A stretch of DNA of 35,635 nt, from the NCBI GenBank assembly GCA_025765595.1, contig JAIVFH010000274.1, positions 1-35,635 on the forward strand. Reading direction: 5' to 3'. The position numbers and the translations under genes were made by a program. The notes under the pieces were generated by a model, which was not told where the DNA came from, did no database searches, and saw only the letters and a program-made list of their open reading frames with translations. The stretch is from Obelidium mucronatum. Lineage: Eukaryota; Chytridiomycota; Chytridiomycetes; Chytridiales; Chytriomycetaceae. Positions 9,931 to 19,439 of the stretch are shown here, piece after piece. Every line of letters begins with the position of its first letter. The stretch's first letter is position 1.

Positions 9931-11457
9931 CAGAGCTGGCAAAACACGCACCAACCAGAGCGTCGGCGGGTTGATCAGAGCGGCAATGTTTGGATAAAGT
10001 AGATTTTTAAACCAAGTCGAGTCGTTTTCAGTACTCGAGTTGGAAAGAAAAGGCAGGATGGGAAGGTATGGAGTGGAATGGAGGGGTGTTCTATGTGATG
10101 AAGTGCAAAAGAGGGGATACGTTGCCGATTTGATCAAAAGATTGATCGGCTTACAGAGAACCCCAAACTCTGCTGATATTAACTTTGCTCTTGCATCATC
10201 ACTGTGAACCATGCCAGCGGCTCAGCCAGTAACACCATGCCCATTAGAGCACCGATGAAACCTTTGAAAGGCGAACACTGCCCAGCTCCCCCCAAAGAAA
10301 AAAAAAATAGCAAAATGAGGAAAGACAGCAATGATTGCGCCGCCTCCACCAGAAGAGCTGACACCATACTGGCTGACACTGTGGTCCGTTTATTGCTGTT
10401 GTGCAGACACAGGCAGCTGGATGGTTGTTTTGAGGTCCAAGACAGAGGGAGCTCTTTGAACACATCCATAACCCTTAGCCTACTTGGTAGGACTTTACAC
10501 ACTCACTTGATCAAATCCATAGGAGTTCATCTGACATAGCGGCTGGATAAGGGTTCCTTGAAGGCATGGGAGGAGGCCTGCTCCCTTGCACATGCACTCT
10601 CAACAGTAGCTGAAGCTCAACAGTAGTTGAATCAGTGCAAACCATATTTTCCTTTGTGCCAACTTCAGACAAATAAAGCATCCAATAGTGCGATTTCACC
10701 ATTGAAGAATCCGTTCTCAAACGGAAATTTTTGATAATCCGTGTCAGAACGGATTCCGTGCGAAAACGGAAATTTTTGAAAATCCGTGTCAGAACGGATT
10801 CCGTGCCAAAACGGATATTTTTTTTTCAAACACTGAGACGCTGCTACCGCTCTGTGTGCCTGCTCTGGGATACTGCCTCTGGGAGCTTTCTGCCATGCTA
10901 CTCAGGAAGGCGTCCACCAGAAGGAGGCAGACACCAAAAAGGCTGAACACTCCTGATGCAACAGATTGCCCATTTGACTTGAAACTTAGGCTTGCTATTG
11001 CATCACACGACCAACTCTAACAGACAGACAGAAAACACACTGCTGGCCCAAATGGTCAAATAATAGTACCAAAGTAATTCGTTTCGAACCTTGTGAAAAT
11101 TTTATGACAAATACAAGACAAATACCAAAGAAACAACGAAGGCTTTGGCATTCAGGCGCAATCTTCTTTGGAAAGTCGTTCTATTATGTGCTTGAATATG
11201 CAGAGTTCATGAGTCAGACACAAGTGAGACGCATCCGCCGTCAAGCCTGAAGCGTCTCCAAATTAAATTATGAAACAGTCCAGAGACTATATCCCCTCAT
11301 TATCTCATAATTATTTTAAAAATATAATAAAAAAGAAAGCACGAACAGAATAGAAAAAAACACCTCTATATCACCATCTCCAAAAACCAAATAAATAAAA
11401 GGTTCATCAGATTTTTATTCTTTGTTTCCTAATCCACTCGACAAGGCGGTGATTGAT
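9931..11457. other. Gene-free stretch with fragments only
   Basis: No gene can be supported across about 1.5 kb. A minus-strand open frame near 10179-10502 encodes a hydrophobic Leu-rich stretch, but it has no family resemblance and no splice-supported continuation. Bases 11080-11457 are AT-rich and form the 3' flank of the Zn2Cys6 gene ending at 11458. The only clear structure is the 45-bp repeat at 10707-10825. Confidence 0.5.
10707..10825. repeat. 45-bp tandem repeat of hairpin units
   Basis: Two full units (10735-10779 and 10780-10825) and a partial one (10707-10734). Each full unit contains AATCCGT, a 6-nt loop and ACGGATT, a perfect 7-bp stem, followed by CCGT...ACGG and a T run. Confidence 0.85.
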
Positions 11458-12132
11458 TCAAAAATGTTGGAGGTGCCGTGACTTTGCAAGAGGTTCCGCG
11501 TGTTTTGGAGAATTGTCAGAATCGCGCTCGTTCGGCACCTTTCTGGGAACACCTCGAATCATCTCGGCGACAGATGGTAGTACCGGAAGTAAGTAGGTCG
11601 GCTTATAGTCTTTATAGCTGGTTGAATAGTGGGGGATTGTGGAAGAAGGAACTAAATGGCTAAGTTGCCGATGGCATCCTGTTTGTGTCGGAGAATACAT
11701 CTCCGAACTCCAAGTCGGATATCGATCACAAGAAGAAAAAGAGTCGGGAGCGATAGCAGATGGGGGAATACATGGTTCCGAGGATCGTGGTAGTATATAT
11801 TCCGATTTATCCAAAACACGAGTAGCAGTCGTGGCTTTTGAGGATATCCGCTTCATATTAGGCGCCACTAGTGCCCCCACCAAGCCAGCAGCATCGATTT
11901 GAAGTTTTTGTTTCCATTTCCCAGCATGTGTTCGTCGATCCGGTAATGTGAAGGCGCATTTTCGGTTCATGCGGTGGCATCTATCGCAGGAACCCTGTTC
12001 ACTGTCAAAGTCGCATCTTTTCCGCGAGTTTCGACAAGAGTCGCAGCTGTTGTGCTTTGGTCGGGGTAAATTTGAGAGTATCGGCGGCGGCGGCGGCGTT
12101 ATGTGGTTTGTTTGTGGTGAGATTAGATCCAT
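11458..12132 (-). CDS. Zn2Cys6 transcription factor, N-terminal zinc cluster
   Basis: A 224-residue protein in one exon, ATG at 12132, TGA at 11458. The zinc cluster is complete: Cys30-x2-Cys33-x6-Cys40-x8-Cys49-x2-Cys52-x6-Cys59, with the usual basic residues between the first Cys pairs (RNSRKRC). Known: such clusters bind two zinc ions with six cysteines and recognise CGG-type sites, usually as dimers. A Pro run precedes the cluster; the remainder is Ser/Thr/Pro-rich, with no fungal-specific middle homology region visible, so the protein is short for the family. It is transcribed divergently from the Zn2Cys6 gene at 12947 and lacks the intron inside the cluster that the plus-strand paralogs have. 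It is therefore probably a more distant relative rather than a recent copy. Confidence 0.88.
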   Translation of the reverse strand: MDLISPQTNHITPPPPPILSNLPRPKHNSCDSCRNSRKRCDFDSEQGSCDRCHRMNRKCAFTLPDRRTHAGKWKQKLQIDAAGLVGALVAPNMKRISSKATTATRVLDKSEYILPRSSEPCIPPSAIAPDSFSSCDRYPTWSSEMYSPTQTGCHRQLSHLVPSSTIPHYSTSYKDYKPTYLLPVLPSVAEMIRGVPRKVPNERDSDNSPKHAEPLAKSRHLQHF

Positions 12133-12946
12133 GATGTGGAAGGCGGAGTTTTGTAGAAATTGTCAGTTCGGCATTTCGTATTTTTTTTGAACGAAAAACC
12201 ACCGATAGAAGAGACTTGAAAAGTGCAGTGTAATGGGGCTGAAACCCTGAGCAGAGTATTCACCTTGCCTTCAAATGGTAAGAATGAATTTGAGAAAAAA
12301 TTTTCAAGGGGTGTTGTTCCGATAAGTCATCTATTGTCGCTATACAACTTTCAGCTGTATCGACAACACCAATATATTAAAAATTTTGTGACTCTTTACT
12401 TGTGTAGTAATGGAAAGCGGTTTCTTGGTTTTAAAGAATGAAGCGGACTTTGGAAAACGTTCTTCAATAGGGCAGTTGCTTTCACTGTTGATATAAAACT
12501 ATTTTCCAAAGCTCAAGTCCGCTGGATTCGATGTGTTTGATGGTTCATCACTGGTTCATGATTTTGGTTCGGACTCTGGTATATTGGAACCTTTATGGAA
12601 TTTTTTTTTCAACCTGGTAAAATGAAAACCAGCGATACGACAAAACATGTGTTGTAACCATTATCATCGGCAACATTACAACATAAATTTCCGACGTAAA
12701 ATCGATTGGACCCCCTTAGACTCAGGGCGGCGGACTGGCCGCGGCGGACACAGCCACGAACATCATCAATACTTTTTTCCACCGTCCCCAGAATAAGCAA
12801 TTCTTCACGATACGACTACGCATCCCGCCGCACGTTCTGCAGCTCTGGTTGATTCTGACAAATCTAAATTTGGGCTTGAAGGTTTCGAGTGCGAAAATGG
12901 TCATGCCTCTTTGACTGACGAAAATTTTCCAATTGGAAATTGCACC
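12133..12946. other. Divergent intergenic region between two Zn2Cys6 genes
   Basis: About 810 nt that must hold the promoters of the minus-strand gene (ATG 12132) and of the plus-strand gene (ATG 12947). It contains the inverted repeat at 12442-12533 and no convincing coding sequence. Confidence 0.55.
12442..12533. repeat. Imperfect inverted repeat with CGG-containing arms
   Basis: The left arm AGCGGACTTTGGAAAA (12442-12457) and the right arm TTTTCCAAAGCTCAAGTCCGCT (12512-12533) are complementary apart from a 5-nt insertion in the right arm. The arms contain CGG/CCG triplets of the kind Zn2Cys6 proteins bind; a regulatory role is inferred only. Confidence 0.7.
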
Positions 12947-14067
12947 ATGTTGCTTCATGAGTTCCCTGGCCAGTGCTTGTCAACAAACCGACGCCTCAAG
13001 GTGGGTGTTCAGTTCATTAGAAAGAAAGAGAGGCCTTGTATAGCTAACGGGCTTTGTGTTTTGGTGGTTTTAAAGTCTTGCGAAGGATGCAGGTACGTTT
13101 GAGTGTGATAGGAGCCTTGATGATGTCAACTAACGACGCTCCCTCACTTGACAGACTGTCCAACAAGAAGTGCACTCGAGATGAAAGCGGATGCGGCAGA
13201 TGCCTCAAGAAGGGCATCCCGTGTGTATACAGCCGCAATTCGTGAGTGTGCTGAGTGCTGAGTGCTGGGTGTGTGAATGCATGCAATGACTAACTTCTTC
13301 CTTCTTCCGCTAATAGAACCCGCAGCAAAGCGTACCGCGAACTGAAGGAAAAGAAGAAGCTCGGCCTGCTGCCCGGCGACGCTGCGCCCAGCGACAGTGC
13401 GGGGGCGCGCAGTCCGCCCGCCCGCAGCGCCGCGCGCAGCCCCGCACTCAAAACGGGCGCCGCCGCCGCCCAGGCGCTGAGTCAGCCGGCGGTGAGTCAC
13501 GGCGCGGGCGAGGCGGCTAGACACAGCGGCGGCGCGCGCCGCATCCAGAGCTGCAGCAACCTGCCGGCGCCGAGGCAGCACTGGGCGGCGCTGCCGCAGC
13601 CACAGCCCGTGCTGCAGTCGCAGCCTGTCGTGTTCAGCCAGCCACAACAACACCAACACCACCAACAACAACACTACTTGCGCCGTGGAGACGTATTTAT
13701 CGATAACTATCATCCTTCTGTCGCTCGTCCCTCGTGGACACCACCTCAGCCACTTCGTGCGGCCAGTATGAGCTACAACACTCAATATGCAGCCCAGCAA
13801 TCGTATGTTCCCGTAAAACACGAGGACGTTAACTCTATGCTTCCACTCTCTGTGAGACAGCAACAGCAAATTCTGCACCAGCAACACCAAATGCAAACAC
13901 CAAGCCCAATGAGTCCTCCAAAGAGTTGGATGGATCCAAATGCCGCTCTGTCTGAGGAACCAATCGAAGTAAACGCTGAATCCGATTTAGTTGTTACTTT
14001 GGCCAAGGAGCTTGTTTCGTTCAGTCGCTCTGAATCGTCAATGTCCATAAGCGCGCTTGTGGACTAG
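12947..14067 (+). CDS. Zn2Cys6 transcription factor with a 17-nt microexon
   Basis: Predicted as join(12947..13000, 13076..13092, 13155..13241, 13317..14067), 302 residues. The zinc cluster is assembled only by splicing: Cys20-x2-Cys23 comes from the 17-nt second exon (SCEGC plus two bases of Arg), and Cys30, 37, 40 and 47 come from exon 3. All introns are GT-AG and phases agree. The start is supported by the paralog at 16504, whose N-terminus aligns (FPGQCLSTNRRLKSC here, FPNQCLSQNNRLQSC there). After the cluster both carry TRSKAYRELK, perhaps a linker into a dimerisation helix. The rest is Ala/Pro/Ser-rich and then Gln/His-rich. Bases 13330-13560 are extremely GC-rich. Known role of the family: sequence-specific regulation of nutrition or development genes; the target here is unknown. 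Confidence 0.87.
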
Positions 14068-14542
14068 GAAATTATCGTTGATTTACTTATTGTTGCTGGA
14101 TTACCCCCCCTCTTTGCGACCCTACCGTTTTCTCTGTTTTTGTTTTTGGTTATTTCCTCGTATTATTTGGGTTCTCTTCTTTGATTTTAGAACCCCCACG
14201 TTTCCCCTTATTACAATCCTAATTTCAAAAAGTAATTGGCGGCGCCAAGTAATAAATTACAAATTATGGCTCTTTTCTTTTATATCTGTTCGATCGGTTT
14301 AAGTTTTTTTCATCAGAGTCCGCATTTATCAACTTCGCAAGTCCGGAGTTGATATGACTCCAAAAAAAACGGCAAAAAAACTGAACCCTTCCAATCACTG
14401 ACGCCCGCCACCCCACCGCCAGCCTCACCCCCTTACGCCGATAGTTCAGAAAAGAGAATATTTAGATTCTCTCAAAGTGTCTATCACTGCCCATTTGGCC
14501 ATCTCTCGACTCACTCGCCCTCAAAATACAAACTCTGGCTCG
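14068..14542. other. Spacer between Zn2Cys6 genes 2 and 3
   Basis: T-rich 3' flank of the upstream gene followed by the promoter of the gene starting at 14543. It contains the hairpin at 14316-14360; no coding sequence is seen. Confidence 0.55.
14316..14360. repeat. Nested palindromic hairpin
   Basis: GAGTC (14316-14320) pairs with GACTC (14356-14360), and inside it ATCAACT (14328-14334) pairs perfectly with AGTTGAT (14347-14353). The loop contains AAGTCCGG. It could be a terminator-like fold or a paired binding site. Confidence 0.6.
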
Positions 14543-15775
14543 ATGCAACCCAATTTAAAGGACCTACTCGCTCCACAGACAAATCTGCCGTTTGCTGTTC
14601 CGTCTTCAAACGTCAGACTTAAATCGTGAGTGTTTTCGTTTGTTTGTTTGTTTGTTCATCTACCAAGGAAGTGGTATTGGGATTGGGCGGTTGTTCCCAT
14701 CTCTCGTCTCCGGAGCGTCTTAGTTATGCTGCGCGGCATATGCATAAAGACCTGCGGACTTTGGAACACGTGGGGACAATGTCTGTCTTGTTCTCATGTG
14801 TCTTTTGAGTCTCTGTGTAAAGACGCAAAAGACAGTTGTATAAATCTCTCAGGATTCAACACCCCCTCTTCCGCTTTAATAACAGCTCATGGGACGCTTC
14901 TCATCGGCCCATCTCCCGCCCTGTTATTCAGTCACCTCATCATTAATTCCAAAAATTCTTCATTCATATTACTAATTTCGCCCCCTTCTTTCTTTTTTTA
15001 CAGATGCGAAGCGTGCCGTCTAGCCAAACGAAAATGCAGCCTCGAATACAAATGCAAGCGATGTAAGCATTTGGGCTTGGAGTGCGTGTTTTCAGCTTTT
15101 AGCACGAAAAGCAAACAGTTTCGAGATTTGTTGGCTGCAAATGCGTTGGCTGCAAATGCGAGAGGTATTATCATTAGGAAGCCACAAAAGTCTGTGGGAA
15201 GCAAGACTCAAATGAGTGTGTCTGACAGCAAGAAACGCCAGACACAGCCACCGCAGCAGCAGCAACCCCAGCCGCAACAGCAACAGCAGCAGTCGCCGCC
15301 CCAACCTCAACAACAAAACCAACAACAACAGCAAAATCAACAAATCACTATTCTGGCGCCTCTAAAACAGCATGAAGCTAGTCCACCTCGCCCAGAAGCG
15401 GTATCTGCCCAGCCACAACCGGCGTCTCCCATGCTACCGGAAATTCAGGCATTGCATGATCAAATACCTCAGGACCCGCTGTCTCTTCTAGCATTAGTCA
15501 GTTCCGCAGCTTCCATAGCATCTCCCTATCGTCCACCCGCAACAACTGCTTCGATTCCGCACCCACCATCGACACAACCGCACGATGTGAAGCAAGAATA
15601 CCCTCGCATCGAAGAGCAACAACAACAACCGCTGTCTTACCACTATCACCAGTACCACAACAACCACCGCCCAATGCATCAATATCATGAATCGTATCCT
15701 TTAATCCAACATCATCCGGCAGCGGCGGAAGAGCAGTCGCGGCGTGTTCTGCCTCACCCCTTATTTTATAAATAG
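14543..15775 (+). CDS. Zn2Cys6 transcription factor, Gln-rich
   Basis: Predicted as join(14543..14625, 15004..15775), 284 residues. Exon 1 (ATG 14543) ends in NVRLK plus two bases of Ser. The 378-nt intron runs GTGAGT to TTTTTTTACAG and is the longest in the window. Exon 2 opens directly into the zinc cluster: Cys29-x2-Cys32-x6-Cys39-x5-Cys45-x2-Cys48-x6-Cys55. The N-R-L-K-S-C context matches the neighbouring genes at 12947 and 16504, so this is a third member of the same duplicated group, although its inner Cys spacing is one residue shorter and it lacks TRSKAYREL. Long Gln runs mixed with Pro follow (about residues 108-150), a composition typical of activation domains. The long intron contains a near copy of an element from the upstream intergenic inverted repeat (14754-14770). 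Confidence 0.87.
14754..14770 (+). promoter_or_regulatory. Repeated GCGGACTTTGGAA element inside intron 1
   Basis: GCGGACTTTGGAACACG matches GCGGACTTTGGAAAACG at 12443-12459 in 16 of 17 positions. A related GGACTCTGGAA lies on the minus strand near 16325-16341, upstream of the third paralog. Shared regulatory use is inferred from position only. Confidence 0.4.
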
Positions 15776-16503
15776 CGAGCGCCAACAACACTCATTCGTT
15801 GGCGCTCCTTCTTCACGTGGTGTTACAAGTGTTACGTTGGCGGAATGAAAAAATAATAAAAAACAACACTCAAAAAAAAGTGACAGATAGTTTATGTTTA
15901 CTATAAGCCAACTGCAGCCATTCGATTGGCTTCAAATTCAAAAAAAAAGGTATTCAAACGAGACACTCAAAAGAACCAGGTAACGTGACGTCGTGTGACG
16001 TGTCGGGCATCCTTGTTATCCCTCACCATTCCCCCTTGCCAGCAGTCGGTACTCCTTTTGTAAAAATCAAATGGTTTATTTGATGGTTTTCGTTTTTGGC
16101 TCTGCGACACTTCCCGTCACACTTTTGGATCTTCATTTGCCCCAAAAATACTTGCAAATTGTTGGTGATTTGCACTTGAACGGCAATCTGTGAAATGCAC
16201 AGTCGTGGGCTTGGTTCTTGGAAGCAGAGTCCACTTTACGGTTGTACAAGGGCCAGCTGAACTGCAATTTTTACCACAAAGGTGTCATGACGGAGCTCTT
16301 TTCAAGTATTAGCTTCTTTTGAAAGCTTCCAGAGTCCAAGCATGCTACAAGGTTGTCGGCATAAAAATTTTCACGTGATTTAAGACCCATCTCTCTCTTT
16401 CCTTTTTTTTTTTGAACCAACGCAAATTGGACAAAGCGAAGGCTGCATTATCAAACCTAATTTTTGCACCCTTTTCCACCTGTCACTCAACAAGCAACCA
16501 ACG
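15776..16503. other. Spacer between Zn2Cys6 genes 3 and 4
   Basis: About 730 nt without coding potential. It contains a CRE-like pair, TGACGTCG at 15986 and TGACGTGT at 15996, and a CACGTG-like E-box near 15815. These are plausible bZIP or bHLH sites but unproven. Confidence 0.5.
15986..16003 (+). promoter_or_regulatory. CRE-like tandem TGACGT sites
   Basis: Two TGACGT cores 10 bp apart, the first within a full TGACGTC. They lie about 500 nt before the ATG at 16504. Known: such cores bind CREB/ATF-type bZIP proteins; use in this gene is inference. Confidence 0.3.
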
Positions 16504-17898
16504 ATGACAACGCACCCTTTCCCCAACCAATGCTTGAGCCAGAACAACAGACTACAATCTTGCGATGAGGTATGACAACCTAATACATCCTGAGACTTGG
16601 CAGGTGTCACACTTTACAGTAAGGACGAAAAAGAACACTAACTGGAACAAAATACAGTGTCGCCTGAGAAACCGCAAATGCAGTCGAGAGAAACCAATCT
16701 GTGGCCGATGTGTGAAACTTGGGATTGACTGCGTGTACACAAAGAACTCGTAAGTTATTTTCCCCAACGACTTTTGAAATAAAAGGCCCATCATTGGGCA
16801 CTCTCTTTGAGCTTAACTTACTCCCTCTCTCTCTCTCTCTATCACAGGACTCGCAGCAAGGCGTACCGCGAACTGAAGCGAAAGACACTCTTGAAGGACG
16901 AATCAGATCGCCGGGATTCAAACTCCGCCGCGCCACCCGCCGTCGACCAATCAGAAGCGGCGCTGGATACTCCGCTGCCGCCGCGCCGTCGGCGGGCCGA
17001 TGTCACCCAGAGCGCCAAGGCAGGTGCCACCCACACAGAGTTCGACAGTGCACAAGCCCAAAGAAGGTTGCGCTCAACAACCACAACCACGACAACAAGG
17101 TGTGCATCTCCAGGTGCTCAAAAAAGCGAGGCGAATGAGACTGGATCACAGAGTCAAGTGGCGCCGTTTCAATGGCCGCAAAACATGCAGAATATCGTGC
17201 TCAGTTCTCCACTACCACCGGTTTCTCCATTCATACCACAGCAGCCGCAACTACTCAACAGCCCTTTCATCTTCAACTCACATCATCTGAATACCGGAAA
17301 CGGTTTGGTGGGAACGCCACTCCTGACGCAACAAGATGGTCAATTCATTGACCTGCAACGACATCAACCCTTTTCTCCATATCACGCTATTGGAATGACG
17401 CCGATTCAATCTAGTACACCGATAACACCACTTTTCAATGTAATCACGCCGCTTCCTTCCACCCCGATTCAATTCAACACTCCTGCCACGTTTTCTTTTA
17501 ACCTGCCGACTCATCAGCCTTCACTGCAGTTTGCTAGTTATGCTCCTCCCATGGCACACCCCGTGTTTATGAATCAACAGTCAAAGGCGTTCCGTCAGAC
17601 GCAACAACAGCCGTTGCAGACGCAGTTTCAGCCGCCACAGTTACAGACTGTATCGCATGAGGCAGTGTCACAGCATCCATTATTGAGGCCAACTGAGCCG
17701 CAAGAAGGGCGTATGCTTTTACAACCAGTCAACCAGGAACCTCTGCTGCAGCAGCAACAACAACAACAGACTCTGGGCCTGCAATCCAACAACACACAAT
17801 TTCTATCAACTGAAAACGAATGGCTCACACAGCCTATCCTTGGAATCTCAGAGAACAGCTGGGAATTTGATGATTTAAACTTGTCTTTTCATTCTTGA
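16504..17898 (+). CDS. Zn2Cys6 transcription factor, Gln/Pro-rich
   Basis: Predicted as join(16504..16569, 16658..16749, 16848..17898), 402 residues. Exon 1 (ATG 16504) ends SCDE; exon 2 continues CRLRNRKC and completes the cluster Cys20-x2-Cys23-x6-Cys30-x6-Cys37-x2-Cys40-x6-Cys47; exon 3 opens TRSKAYRELKRK. Intron 1 has a CACTAAC branch-like site and CAG acceptor; intron 2 ends in a CT-rich tract and CAG. The Cys spacing and the second intron position are identical to the gene at 12947, so the two are close paralogs. The long C-terminal part is Pro/Thr/Gln-rich with two Gln runs and ends in an acidic, aromatic segment (NEWLTQPILG, WEFDDLNLSF). That ending resembles an acidic activation motif; this is inference. 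Confidence 0.88.
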
Positions 17899-18324
17899 AA
17901 CTCTTTGAAAACTTGAAGCGAGGAAAAAACAAAGAATTGAATGCTCTCTTTTTTTGTTTTTGGACTTTCATTATTCGTTTTTTTATTTTTTTATTTTTGG
18001 AGAATCGTATTCTGGTTACTTAAAAAAAAATAAACGAGAAAAATAAAAAAATATAGGATAGGATTAAATTATATCAAATTATCATGCGGTTGTCAGTATT
18101 CAGCTCTGTTGGCTTTTGGTGTGTGTTTTCTTGTTTCATAAAACTTTTGAGGGGAGGAAAGAAAACAATTAAAGGAGGCAAATTAAAAAGCAAAACTCGT
18201 TTGGAATTAGTTCTTACTGCGAAGCCATAATTAAAGGATACAATGTGTGGGAGGAAATATGGAAGCAGCAATTATAAATTTCCAATTCACCTTGAGTTAT
18301 AAGTCCCTTCAACTCTCGATAACA
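17899..18324. other. Spacer before the tRNA
   Basis: AT-rich 3' flank of the Zn2Cys6 gene and 5' flank of the tRNA, with several A/T homopolymers. No gene recognised. Confidence 0.5.
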
Positions 18325-18396
18325 TCCGAAATCGTCTAGTGGCCAAGATTCCGCCCTCTCACGGCGGCGACCGGGGTTCAATTCCCCGTTTCGGAG
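18325..18396 (+). tRNA. tRNA-Glu (anticodon CTC)
   Basis: A complete 72-nt cloverleaf without intron. The acceptor stem TCCGAAA (18325-18331) pairs with TTTCGGA, followed by discriminator G. The anticodon arm is CCGCC, loop CTCTCAC, GGCGG, so the anticodon is CTC. The T arm has CCGGGG-TTCAATT-CCCCG, which also supplies the internal B box. A run of seven T at 18401-18407 is the expected RNA polymerase III stop. It lies between the Zn2Cys6 block and the C2H2 block. Confidence 0.95.
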
Positions 18397-18400
18397 CACC

Positions 18401-18407
18401 TTTTTTT
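18401..18407 (+). terminator. RNA polymerase III T-run terminator
   Basis: Seven consecutive T four bases after the tRNA-Glu 3' end, the normal signal for RNA polymerase III release. Confidence 0.8.
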
Positions 18408-18665
18408 CAGACATTATCAACATCGCTGGCAACATCCCACGCATTAGTGTTATATATAAATAATGAAAAATTACTTATGGTACATATTTTACTTTCACAA
18501 ACATGATTGATATATAAAATGAATAGAAATGATATATAAACAGAAACTGATCGCACAAAACAGTGGCGACAATAAAAATGGAGACACCGTGGGGGAATAA
18601 AGAAAGCCTTGCATACGTCGCTTAGAATAGAAAATAGGTGGACTTAAAAAAACTGATGACGAAGC

Positions 18666-19439
18666 TTATTGAGGAGGAGGAGGAGGAGGAGGAGATGGTG
18701 GAGGAGCACCACGGCAAGTTCTCTTCTTCATGTGTCGGGTGACTGCATCGCTTCTTGCAAACGTGGAACCGCATCCATAGAGGCACGAATAGTCCCTTGC
18801 CTTGCTATGAGTTGCTTTGTGTCTGTACAAGTCTTGGTGTCTGAGGAATTTGCTGTCGCAGACATTGCAAATATGGTCGCGTGGTCGAGAATCAGAACCG
18901 TTGATGGTGTGGAGGCTGTTGTTGCTGCTGCTGCAGAGGACTGGAGTTGATTTCGCTTTGGCAACCTTCTTTCGAGGTTTCATCAGGATCGGAGACAGAA
19001 TGCTAGTGAGAAAGCGAGATTGATTGAGGGTGGCGTTTGTTTGGATGGGTGTTGGTGTTGGGGTAGTTGGCGATGACGTTGCCGAGTTGGCAAAGAAGTG
19101 TGTCGCCACTGGCGACGCAAAAGCGGGCATGTCGAGCGCTTCTTTAGCCGAATGCGAATGCGAAAGCTCGAAGAACGGAAACGCGCCGAAGCCGAATGCG
19201 TCCAGCGGCAGCGGCGGCGGCGGCGACAGATTCAAGCTGCGCAAAGCGTCGGCGAAAGAATCGACGGACGAGCGGCGGCTGGCGGGAAACAGCGGCGGCT
19301 GGTCGTCGGGGAAGAGAAGATCGCGCAGGATTGCGCCATTCTCAAAGCGGGCGAGCGAGTGCGCCTCGCTGTCGAGAGTGTGGCTGGCAGAGGGGGTGGC
19401 CTCTCTTGCAGAAGAGGATTCGCTTGGCGCGAGTTGCAT
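18666..19439 (-). CDS. C2H2/C2HC zinc-finger protein 1 of the array
   Basis: At least 257 residues from ATG 19439 to 18666. Finger 1 is C-x2-C-x12-H-x3-H and finger 2 is C-x3-C-x12-H-x5-C (residues about 191-242), with FLRHQDLYRHKATH and GCGSTFARSDAVTRH. The family motif FENGAILRDLLF is at 32-43. RRSSVDS and LSPILMKPRKK are shared with the next gene. The protein ends in a Pro run. The frame stays open upstream of 19439 and encodes LVSELQNLLTNIHQ, which resembles the N-terminus of the neighbour (EQLQQDLAALM), so a short first exon or an alternative start is likely; I could not find one with convincing splice sites. Known: paired fingers of this kind bind DNA. Bases 19100-19400 are GC-rich. Confidence 0.85.
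   Translation of the reverse strand: MQLAPSESSSAREATPSASHTLDSEAHSLARFENGAILRDLLFPDDQPPLFPASRRSSVDSFADALRSLNLSPPPPLPLDAFGFGAFPFFELSHSHSAKEALDMPAFASPVATHFFANSATSSPTTPTPTPIQTNATLNQSRFLTSILSPILMKPRKKVAKAKSTPVLCSSSNNSLHTINGSDSRPRDHICNVCDSKFLRHQDLYRHKATHSKARDYSCLYGCGSTFARSDAVTRHMKKRTCRGAPPPSPPPPPPPQ

Noticed and set aside
10179..10502. Minus-strand frame with a hydrophobic Leu-rich stretch, possible membrane protein
   Set aside because: No homology that I recognise, no splice-consistent continuation and antisense frames of similar quality; most likely chance.
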